From Hylemonella sp. UBA2468 (GTDB taxonomy: Bacteria; Pseudomonadota; Gammaproteobacteria; Burkholderiales; Burkholderiaceae_C), in assembly GCA_002342165.1 (NCBI GenBank), contig DDPM01000171.1, forward strand, positions 1-6,689: DNA of 6,689 nt, written 5' to 3'. The first letter of the stretch is position 1; each line of letters starts with the position of its first letter. A program made the position numbers and the translations under genes. Below the pieces are notes generated by a model, which made no database searches, was not told the origin of the DNA, and saw only the letters and a list, made by a program, of their open reading frames with translations. Below, piece after piece: positions 1-5,632 of this stretch.

Positions 1-144
1 AAGCACCAAACCATGTTGGTCAATGAAAACCGCCTGAACCTTGCCGACCTGCGCGCGCGCCAGTACCTTGCCAGACAAATGGAAAACCACTTTTTTGGTG
101 AGGGTGCGGACCAAGCGCAGGGATACGTGCCCCCAGCTGCGTAA
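1..144 (+). CDS. C-terminal end of an unrecognised protein (5' end outside window)
   Basis: The first plus-strand frame is open from base 1 to a TAA at 142-144 and encodes the last 47 residues of a protein that starts outside the window. The visible part holds a probable amphipathic helix rich in Arg, Leu and Gln (about residues 14-32, containing [17 protein letters not shown]) and ends in a short Gly/Pro/Ala tail, GYVPPAA. The other two plus-strand frames are soon interrupted by stops, which supports this one being coding. I do not recognise the family, and 47 residues are too few to assign a function. It is not the missing N-terminus of the following mnmC: it shares no resemblance to the MnmC methyltransferase start, lies in another frame, and is separated from it by stop codons. 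The 25-bp gap to mnmC would allow co-transcription. Confidence 0.6.
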   Translation, partial: KHQTMLVNENRLNLADLRARQYLARQMENHFFGEGADQAQGYVPPAA

Positions 145-169
145 AACAAGACACTCAAAATAAATCAAG

Positions 170-1762
170 GTGCTGCCGGACTGGTCCAAACAAAATGTTT
201 GGCGCTGGCTTTTTACGTTTTATGACGCCCAGCAGCTTGAAGACATTCAAAAAGCTTGGGTTCTAAACACTCAAGATTCCAAGCGCCCTAAAACATTGCA
301 TTTGGTGGCATGCCTTAGCCCGCAGCAGGGACAGGAGTTTGATTTAGACAATGGCTTTAACAGGATAGAGGCGTGTTTGGATGCCCCCCAGCCCTCAAGT
401 CAAGTGCTTCTGACGCTGTGCGTTGGTCAGATAACTTCCACCCTCAAGGAGCTGGAATTTGAAGCCGACGTGGTGAGCCTGGATATCACCGCAACGCCTT
501 GGAGCCGTTGGGAAGTGCAAGCCCTTACACGATGCTGCAGGCGAGGCACACAAGTTTGGGTAAGGGCATCTCCTGAACGTCAACAAACTGAACCGAGCAT
601 ATGGGCTCTTTTAAGCCAAGCCGGTTTTGTTGAAAACCCAAAGACCGCACCTCAAACTACAGCGCTTTCACCTCAAGCGCTCACATACACCTACGAACCG
701 CAGTGGGACATCAAGACCCAAAGGCGCATTTGGCGAACTCCCGCTAAAGAACCTGGTCATTGCACCGTTATAGGGGCAGGTCTTGCAGGTGCCTCTGTGG
801 CGTATGCCTTGGCACGGCGAGGCTGGCAGGTTTTGGTATTGGATGCTGCCCCAATGCCAGCAGCAGGTGCATCGGGCTTGCCTGCAGGTTTGATGGCCCC
901 ACAAGACTCTCGCGACAACAGCCCACGATCACGCCTCATTCGCGCCGGTATCAAGCTTACAAACCAACATGCAAAAAGGTTGTTGATAGAGGGGCAAGAC
1001 TGGGCACCCTCAGGTGTTATGAGGATTACAACCGAAACTTGGCACCCGAGTGGATCCTGGATACGTCCAGGTCAGTTGGTACGGGCTTGGATGGCCCACC
1101 CCTTGATCACGTTTCAAGGCCATACCCATGTGGCCCGTATAAGCCGTAAAGGATATCGAAACTGGCAGCTCTGGAACGCGCAAGACCAGCTGATCCACAC
1201 CTCCAGCTGTGTCGTATTGGCCAATGCAGGTGGGGCATTTGAACTGGCTCAAACATGCACCACCCCATTAGCCAAGCTCCCCGCCATGGAGCAAATTCAA
1301 GGTGTTTTGAGCTGGGGTTACAGAAAGGCTGAGGACCCCAACTTTGCCGAATACCCCGTGAATGGCTATGGCAGCTTGATTCCCAAATTCCCCATGCCCG
1401 ACGGCTGTGCTTGGATTACGGGGGCCACTTACGAGCCCTTCGGCAACAAGCTGGAGCTTCACCAGCACCATTTGCAAAACCTAGAACGCTTGCGCCAATT
1501 GCAGCCCCGCACCGCTCAGGCCTTGGCGGAGAGCTTTGAGCAACATCACGTACAGCATTGGGTGGGCACACGCTGTGTCAATCCAAAACGGCTGCCTTGT
1601 GTGGGGCCACTTGAAGCCTCAGGATTATGGATACATGCTGCTTTGGGCTCACGCGGCCTGAGTTTGAGTGCTCTTGGTGCGGAGTTGCTGGCCAGCCGTA
1701 TAGGCGCAGAACCCTGGCCTTTGCCCAAGGACTTGGCGCAACAGCTGATGGTGGACGGCTGA
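170..1762 (+). CDS. mnmC: MnmC-type tRNA 5-(carboxy)methylaminomethyl-2-thiouridine(34) oxidoreductase with degenerate methyltransferase domain
   Basis: MnmC modifies wobble uridine 34 of some tRNAs. Its C-terminal FAD domain removes the carboxymethyl group of cmnm5s2U, and its N-terminal SAM domain methylates the product to mnm5s2U. The FAD half looks intact: a dinucleotide-binding GAGLAG at residues 202-207, the family block ASGLPAGLMAP at about 234-244, GVRCV-like GTRCVNPKRLPCVGP near 465-480, and GSRGLSLSALGAELLA near 493-508. The N-terminal half (1-185) is only partly recognisable. RCCRRGTQVW (121-130) and the QAGF-like turn near 150 match, but the ETGFGLGLNF SAM motif is replaced by FTFYDAQQLED (about 15-25), and DGFSP-x-x-NP reads DITATP (105-110). 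About 60-90 residues usual before the SAM motif are absent, so 530 aa is short against roughly 620-670. The start is GTG at 170. A TAA at 161-163 in the same frame rules out a longer product, and no properly spaced Shine-Dalgarno is present. Most likely only the oxidoreductase activity remains. Confidence 0.9.
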   Translation: MLPDWSKQNVWRWLFTFYDAQQLEDIQKAWVLNTQDSKRPKTLHLVACLSPQQGQEFDLDNGFNRIEACLDAPQPSSQVLLTLCVGQITSTLKELEFEADVVSLDITATPWSRWEVQALTRCCRRGTQVWVRASPERQQTEPSIWALLSQAGFVENPKTAPQTTALSPQALTYTYEPQWDIKTQRRIWRTPAKEPGHCTVIGAGLAGASVAYALARRGWQVLVLDAAPMPAAGASGLPAGLMAPQDSRDNSPRSRLIRAGIKLTNQHAKRLLIEGQDWAPSGVMRITTETWHPSGSWIRPGQLVRAWMAHPLITFQGHTHVARISRKGYRNWQLWNAQDQLIHTSSCVVLANAGGAFELAQTCTTPLAKLPAMEQIQGVLSWGYRKAEDPNFAEYPVNGYGSLIPKFPMPDGCAWITGATYEPFGNKLELHQHHLQNLERLRQLQPRTAQALAESFEQHHVQHWVGTRCVNPKRLPCVGPLEASGLWIHAALGSRGLSLSALGAELLASRIGAEPWPLPKDLAQQLMVDG

Positions 1763-1785
1763 GACCTTGCTCAGACGGAATCCTG

Positions 1786-2844
1786 CTAGGCGGACACCTG
1801 TTCAAAGGTGACCACATGGTCCACCTGAGCCCTGATGCCGATCCACTCGCCAATTTTGTGGTCATGGTGGCTGGGCACATGCGCCATCACCTCCTGGCCC
1901 GAGGCCAAGCGTAGGGTGTACAAAAATTCCGAACCCCGAAACGACTTGGTGATGATTTCCGCTTTAACAGGTGCATCATCGTCATGGGTAATGTCATCAG
2001 CACGCAGCAGCACATCGCAGGGGCCAAGCATGGCGTGGTCTTGTGCTTCAACGCTCAAGTCTCCCAAGGGCGTGTGCACGATGCGTTGTGCGCCTTCCAT
2101 AAGAATGCTGGCTGGGGCAAAAACACCGTGCCCAATAAATTCCGCCACAAAACGCGTGGCAGGCCGGTGGTAAAGGGTGTAAGCGTCTGTCCACTGGTGC
2201 AAGGTTCCCCTGTGCATCACACCAATCAGATCGCCTATGGCAAAAGCTTCCATTTGGTCGTGGGTCACAAATAAAGCGGTGGCTTGCACGTCTTTCAAAA
2301 TAGTCCTCATTTCAGATGCCAAACGCTCACGCAACTCCACATCCATATTTGAAAAAGGCTCATCCAGAAGCAGCAACTGGGGTTTGGGTGCCAAGGCACG
2401 GGCCAAAGCCACGCGCTGTTGTTGGCCACCTGAAAGCTCGTGCGGGTAGCGTTTGGCGCGCCCACTCAAGCCCACCCAGCCCAGCACTTCAGCCACGCGT
2501 TTTGCTTTGTCGGCGGCAGACCACTGGTGCAATCCAAACCCAATGTTGTCTTGCACGTTCAGGTGAGGAAACAAGGCGTAATCTTGAAACACCATACCCA
2601 TGCGGCGCTGCTCTGGCGGCAAATGCAAGCCCTTTCGGCTCACGGTTTGGCCATTGAGGCGGATGGCACCGCCTTCAAGACGCTCCAAACCTGCTACGGC
2701 GCGCAGAAGGCTGGTTTTGCCGCAACCCGATGGGCCAATCAGCACGCCAATATCGCCCGCTTGCAGGCTTAGGCTCACTTGATGAACTGCAGGTCGTGCA
2801 GCGCCTGCATAACTCATGTTGGCTTGGTCAATCTCTAAATACAT
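1786..2844 (-). CDS. fbpC: Iron(III)-type ABC transporter ATP-binding protein (FbpC family)
   Basis: Cytoplasmic ATPase that would power an importer of the Fe3+/polyamine/sulfate/thiamine ABC class. Numbered from the ATG at 2844-2842 (352 aa): Walker A GPSGCGKT at 37-44, Q-loop glutamine in VFQDYALFPH (Q87), signature LSGGQ at 137-141, Walker B LLLLDEP at 157-163, D-loop SNMD at 165-168, and switch histidine in FVTHD (H195). The tail from about 240 is a TOBE-type regulatory domain, with FRGSEFLYTLRLASG near 304-318 resembling FbpC proteins. All catalytic residues are present. A TTG at 2850 would add two residues, but ATG is preferred because a TACAAT -10-like box lies just upstream and would leave almost no leader. 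The gene diverges from the permease it presumably serves and converges on mnmC with a 23-bp gap and no clear terminator. Iron is inferred from family resemblance; other substrates of this class cannot be excluded. Confidence 0.9.
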   Translation of the reverse strand: MYLEIDQANMSYAGAARPAVHQVSLSLQAGDIGVLIGPSGCGKTSLLRAVAGLERLEGGAIRLNGQTVSRKGLHLPPEQRRMGMVFQDYALFPHLNVQDNIGFGLHQWSAADKAKRVAEVLGWVGLSGRAKRYPHELSGGQQQRVALARALAPKPQLLLLDEPFSNMDVELRERLASEMRTILKDVQATALFVTHDQMEAFAIGDLIGVMHRGTLHQWTDAYTLYHRPATRFVAEFIGHGVFAPASILMEGAQRIVHTPLGDLSVEAQDHAMLGPCDVLLRADDITHDDDAPVKAEIITKSFRGSEFLYTLRLASGQEVMAHVPSHHDHKIGEWIGIRAQVDHVVTFEQVSA

Positions 2845-2874
2845 ATGCAAATTGTAGGGACTGCCGTCTGCATA
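2844..2874. promoter_or_regulatory. Divergent promoter/operator region between ATPase and permease, with a 6-bp dyad
   Basis: The two divergent start codons are separated by only 32 bp (2845-2876). The segment carries the inverted repeat TATGCA (2844-2849) / TGCATA (2869-2874) around a 19-bp centre, placed almost symmetrically relative to the two ATGs. For the minus-strand ATPase, TACAAT (complement of 2851-2856) ends 6 nt before the ATG and resembles a sigma-70 -10 box, with no good -35 at 16-18 bp. For the plus-strand permease, TAAAAT at 2873-2878 resembles a -10 but overlaps the first ATG. I see no Fur-box-like sequence. A 6-bp dyad can occur by chance, so a regulator site is only a suggestion. 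Confidence 0.35.
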
Positions 2875-2876
2875 AA

Positions 2877-4514
2877 ATGAATCGGATGTTTGCTTTACTC
2901 AGGATGCTGCCTCGCGGGGCGCTTTGGTGTTTGACCTTGGCGCTGGCTTTGCCGGTTTTGACGCTGCTGTCCTCTTGGTTGGCGTACAGCGATACCACGG
3001 CAGAAGTTTGGAGCCATTTGGCGCAACACGTGATGCCCGCCTACCTGGGTACCAGCCTCTGGTTGTGTTTATGCGTTGGCGTGGGTGTAGTGCTACTGGG
3101 CACCTTGACCGCCACCACGGTGAGCCTCTTTGAATTTCGTTTCAAGGCCACGCTGGAATGGTGCCTGCTGCTGCCAATGGCGTTTCCAGCCTATGTGGTG
3201 GCCTATGCCTACACCGATTTTTTGCAGTTCAGTGGCCCATTGCAAAGCTGGATGCGCGAAGCTTGGGGCCTGGAAGGTCGCTTGTTGCCCGAAATCCGAA
3301 GTTTGAGCGGCGCGGTGATGGTGCTCACGCTCAGCCTCTACCCCTACGTCTACTTGTTGACCCGAACAGCCTTGAGCCAGCGGGCCAGCCATTTGATGGA
3401 AGCGGCCCGCCTCATGGGGGTTTCACTTCCCATGCGCATTGTTCGTGTTGCGCTGCCGATGGCGCGCCCTGCCATTGCCGCAGGCGCCGCCTTGGCTTTG
3501 ATGGAGACCTTGTCGGACTTCGGAGTGTCGAGCTACTTTGGCATTCAAACCTTTACGGTGGGCATATACAAATCGTGGCTGGTCATGGACAACCGCGAGG
3601 CTGCGGCTCAGTTGTCCACCCTGCTGCTGGCCTTGGCTGCTCTGGTGTTGATGCTGGAGCAGCGGGCGCAAGCCCGTTTGCGCTTTGCGTCCAGCCGTGC
3701 CGATCGCAAAGGGCAAGAGTCCAAGCCCCTGCAACTTGATGGCGCCCAAGCCGTCGCAGCTTGGGCGGTGTGCTTGGTGCCTGTTGTTTTGGGGTTTGTA
3801 CTGCCTTTGGTGTTGCTGCTCAGGGCTTTATGGGCGGGCTGGGATGGCCTGGAAATTGGTGCGGCAAAGTTTTATCAATGGACCTTCAACAGCTTCAGTC
3901 TCGGTTTGGTAACGGCCGTATTGGCTGTGGCCATGGCTTGGATGGTCACGGCACAGGCCCGCTTGCACCCGGGGCTGTCTACCCGCTGGGCCGAGCGCAC
4001 CTTGGGTTTGGGGTATGCGGTACCAGGTGTCGTGATTGTGGTGGGCTTGTTGCTGCCTGTGGGCTGGCTCCAAACGCATTGGCCGGCTGCTGGCTTTGGG
4101 GGCTGGTTAACGGCCTCTGTATTGGGGCTGATTTGGGCGTATTTGGTGCGTTTTGTGGCAGTGGCCCTGCAATCTTTGAACAGCGGTTACGCACGCATCC
4201 CCGCCAATTTAGACGACAGTGCCCGTATTTTGGGCGTGTACGGCTGGCATCTGATGTGGCGCGTTCATGCCCCGTTGCTGGCCAAACCCGCTTTGGCGGC
4301 AACTTTATTGGTAATGGTGGACGTGATGAAAGAGCTTCCCGCCACTTTGGTGCTGCGCCCCTTTAATTCAGACACCCTCGCTGTGATGACCTACCAACTT
4401 GCAAGGGATGAGCGACTTGCGGAGGCCGCTCTACCTGCACTGATGCTGGTCTTGGTGGGCTTGCTGCCCGTTATTTTGCTCAGCAAGGCGCTCCGATCGG
4501 ACCGTAAGGGGTGA
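2877..4514 (+). CDS. fbpB: Iron(III)-type ABC transporter permease (FbpB family, fused two-domain permease)
   Basis: Inner-membrane channel subunit with two permease halves in one chain (545 aa, normal for FbpB/SfuB proteins). About twelve hydrophobic segments are visible, near residues 13-36, 52-80, 90-115, 143-163, 198-222, 240-262, 290-317, 335-360, 376-398, 408-433, 473-497 and 518-540. A hydrophilic linker at about 263-288 joins the halves. Each half carries an EAA-type loop that docks the ATPase: EAARLMGVSLPMRIVRVALP (about 175-194) and DSARILGVYGWHLMWRVHAP (about 447-466). FPAYVVAYAY and SLYPYVYLLTR are typical of the iron branch. Start: the frame stays open upstream to 2730, but that stretch is hydrophilic and overlaps the ATPase gene, so the ATG at 2877 is preferred; an ATG at 2886 is also possible. 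No Shine-Dalgarno is properly spaced. Its ATPase partner is divergent, and no binding protein is encoded in the window. Confidence 0.9.
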   Translation: MNRMFALLRMLPRGALWCLTLALALPVLTLLSSWLAYSDTTAEVWSHLAQHVMPAYLGTSLWLCLCVGVGVVLLGTLTATTVSLFEFRFKATLEWCLLLPMAFPAYVVAYAYTDFLQFSGPLQSWMREAWGLEGRLLPEIRSLSGAVMVLTLSLYPYVYLLTRTALSQRASHLMEAARLMGVSLPMRIVRVALPMARPAIAAGAALALMETLSDFGVSSYFGIQTFTVGIYKSWLVMDNREAAAQLSTLLLALAALVLMLEQRAQARLRFASSRADRKGQESKPLQLDGAQAVAAWAVCLVPVVLGFVLPLVLLLRALWAGWDGLEIGAAKFYQWTFNSFSLGLVTAVLAVAMAWMVTAQARLHPGLSTRWAERTLGLGYAVPGVVIVVGLLLPVGWLQTHWPAAGFGGWLTASVLGLIWAYLVRFVAVALQSLNSGYARIPANLDDSARILGVYGWHLMWRVHAPLLAKPALAATLLVMVDVMKELPATLVLRPFNSDTLAVMTYQLARDERLAEAALPALMLVLVGLLPVILLSKALRSDRKG

Positions 4515-4530
4515 ACTGCTGTGTCAAGTG

Positions 4531-4536
4531 TATAAA
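4531..4536 (+). promoter_or_regulatory. Candidate -10 element (TATAAA) before the nucleoside-hydrolase-like gene
   Basis: TATAAA lies in the 30-bp gap after the permease stop and ends 8 nt before the ATG at 4545. A transcript starting the usual 6-7 nt downstream would have a leader of only one or two bases. No convincing -35 lies 16-18 bp upstream (the region reads GGGGTG), and no Shine-Dalgarno is seen. The gene may therefore have its own weak promoter or simply be read through from the permease. Confidence 0.3.
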
Positions 4537-4544
4537 CTTAAATC

Positions 4545-5549
4545 ATGACTGCCCAAAAAATCATCATTGACGCTGACCCCGGCATAGGAGGGGCACTAGC
4601 GCTTGTTTTTGCGATGGCGCACCCCGGTCTGGACTTGGTGGGCATTTGTTCAAGTTATGGGCATGTGCTGGCCCCTACAGCCCTGCGCAATACGGTCTAT
4701 TTGTGCTCTTTGGCTGGGCACAGAGTGCCTGTCGCCGAGGGCGTGAATTCCCCGCTTAAAAAAGCCCCCATGCGTCCTGACCCTGACCTAGAAGGCGAAG
4801 ACGGCTTGGGCAATATTCCAGAACGCCAGCGAATGACTTACCCCCCAGAGAGCCAATCGGCCGCCCGTTTTATGGCCGACCAAGCCGACGCCCACCCCGG
4901 GGAGATCACTCTGGTCACGCTGGGCCCTTTGACCAACTTGTGTCTGGCGCACCGCCAAGAACCCTTGCTGCACGAAAAGCTAAAGCGCGTAGTGGTTTTA
5001 GGGGGCAGCATTGCCAAGGCAGGCAATATGTCCCCAGTGGCTGAGTCCAATATGTGGCATGACCCGCATGCGGCTGACACCATACTGACCAGTCCTTTCC
5101 CCATCACCCTGCTGGGTTTGGATGTGACAGAGCAGATGGTGTTGCGTATGGATCACATGCGGGACATTGCCCAACACCACCGCTCGCCGAACCGGTTAAT
5201 GGACACCCTGTTGCACGCCGCGCAATTTGCGGCGGGATACTACGCCGAGCAAGATTTCAACATGGCCATGGATGAAGCCTTTATGGCCCATGAAATCATG
5301 GCGCTGATTTATGTGCTGCACCCAGATTGGTTCACCCTGGAGGCGGGCCGCGTTCGAGTTGCGCTTGATGGCGTGGCTGAGGGCATGACCATCATGGACC
5401 GGCTCGAGCACCGGGCGTTCCCACAGCCGGGCTGGGAAGAAAGAATCCCCAAAATTCATGCCGCCATGTCAGTCCAAGCCAACCGCTGTGTGGATTTGTT
5501 TGTGCGCACCCTCAAGTCGGCCCAATGGCCGTCCTCCGCCCACATTTAA
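4545..5549 (+). CDS. Nucleoside hydrolase (IunH/Rih) family protein with substituted metal-site residues
   Basis: Belongs to the inosine-uridine-preferring nucleoside hydrolases, which split the N-glycosidic bond of ribonucleosides using an active-site Ca2+. At 334 aa it is full length. Family landmarks in order: IIIDADPG (6-13), VTLGPLTNL with the metal-binding Thr at 130, VVVLGGS near 148-154, ESNMWHDP (E167, N169, D173) for ribose contacts, LLGLDVT near 188-194, HE at 249-250, and a GMTIMDR block near 282-288. The family motif D-x-D-P-G-x-D-D instead reads D-A-D-P-G-I-G-G, so G15 and G16 replace the two Asp that bind ribose and Ca2+. The C-terminal His-Asp pair is His-Glu (E250). D9, D11, T130 and H249 are kept. 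Classical hydrolase activity is therefore doubtful; a changed substrate, a binding role or an inactive protein are alternatives. The gene follows the permease by 30 bp and may be co-transcribed with it. Confidence 0.85.
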   Translation: MTAQKIIIDADPGIGGALALVFAMAHPGLDLVGICSSYGHVLAPTALRNTVYLCSLAGHRVPVAEGVNSPLKKAPMRPDPDLEGEDGLGNIPERQRMTYPPESQSAARFMADQADAHPGEITLVTLGPLTNLCLAHRQEPLLHEKLKRVVVLGGSIAKAGNMSPVAESNMWHDPHAADTILTSPFPITLLGLDVTEQMVLRMDHMRDIAQHHRSPNRLMDTLLHAAQFAAGYYAEQDFNMAMDEAFMAHEIMALIYVLHPDWFTLEAGRVRVALDGVAEGMTIMDRLEHRAFPQPGWEERIPKIHAAMSVQANRCVDLFVRTLKSAQWPSSAHI

Positions 5550-5561
5550 ACCATCTTCATT

Positions 5562-5592
5562 CATTTTTGGGTATATCAAAATCCCAAAAATG
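5562..5592. repeat. Perfect 10-bp inverted repeat with 11-nt spacer upstream of cysI
   Basis: CATTTTTGGG (5562-5571) and its exact reverse complement CCCAAAAATG (5583-5592) flank the spacer TATATCAAAAT. It lies 13 bp after the nucleoside-hydrolase-like stop codon and 40 bp before the cysI ATG. As RNA it would form a hairpin with an 11-nt loop, but neither strand has a T-run after the stem, so it is not a standard intrinsic terminator. The symmetry and position suit an operator for a dimeric regulator of the sulfur gene, with CysB-like LysR proteins an obvious guess. No factor can be assigned from the sequence. Confidence 0.6.
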
Positions 5593-5596
5593 TAGT

Positions 5597-5624
5597 TTGC
5601 AATCTAAAGGCGCTGCCCTAAATT
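5597..5624 (+). promoter_or_regulatory. Candidate weak sigma-70 promoter for cysI
   Basis: TTGCAA (5597-5602) and TAAATT (5619-5624) are 16 bp apart and match four bases each of the -35 and -10 consensus. The -10 ends 8 nt before the ATG at 5633, so the transcript would be nearly leaderless. An AAGG at 5607-5610 is too far upstream (22 nt) to act as a Shine-Dalgarno. The inverted repeat sits immediately upstream of the -35, where an activator would bind. The match is modest and could be chance in AT-rich spacer. Confidence 0.3.
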
Positions 5625-5632
5625 CCCATTCC

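Noticed and set aside
1..169. Idea that the missing MnmC N-terminus lies upstream in another frame (frameshifted gene).
   Set aside because: The open frame there (1-144) shows no MnmC methyltransferase features and ends in its own stop; the degeneration also continues downstream within the MnmC frame itself, so a single frameshift cannot explain it.
1795..1810. Inverted repeat CACCT-N6-AGGTG near the convergent ends of mnmC and the ATPase gene, considered as a bidirectional terminator.
   Set aside because: Only 5 bp, no T-tract on either side, and it lies inside the ATPase coding sequence.
2845..2850. TTG at 2850 as the start of the ATPase gene, two codons upstream of ATG.
   Set aside because: ATG is the stronger codon, and the TACAAT box directly upstream would place the transcript start at or after the TTG.
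2730..2876. Possible 49-residue N-terminal extension of the permease from an upstream start at 2730.
   Set aside because: It is hydrophilic, lacks any signal or membrane character, and overlaps antisense the first 115 bp of the well-supported ATPase gene. The familiar FbpB N-terminus begins at 2877.
3158..4366. Two plus-strand open frames of about 190-200 codons inside the permease gene.
   Set aside because: Out-of-frame shadows of the permease, rich in Gly, Ala and Cys with no plausible domain; the permease frame carries EAA loops and membrane segments throughout.
161..4547. Shared TAAATCA heptamer just before the mnmC start (161-167) and around the nucleoside-hydrolase-like start (4539-4545).
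   Set aside because: A short AT-rich word seen twice in AT-rich spacers; expected by chance.
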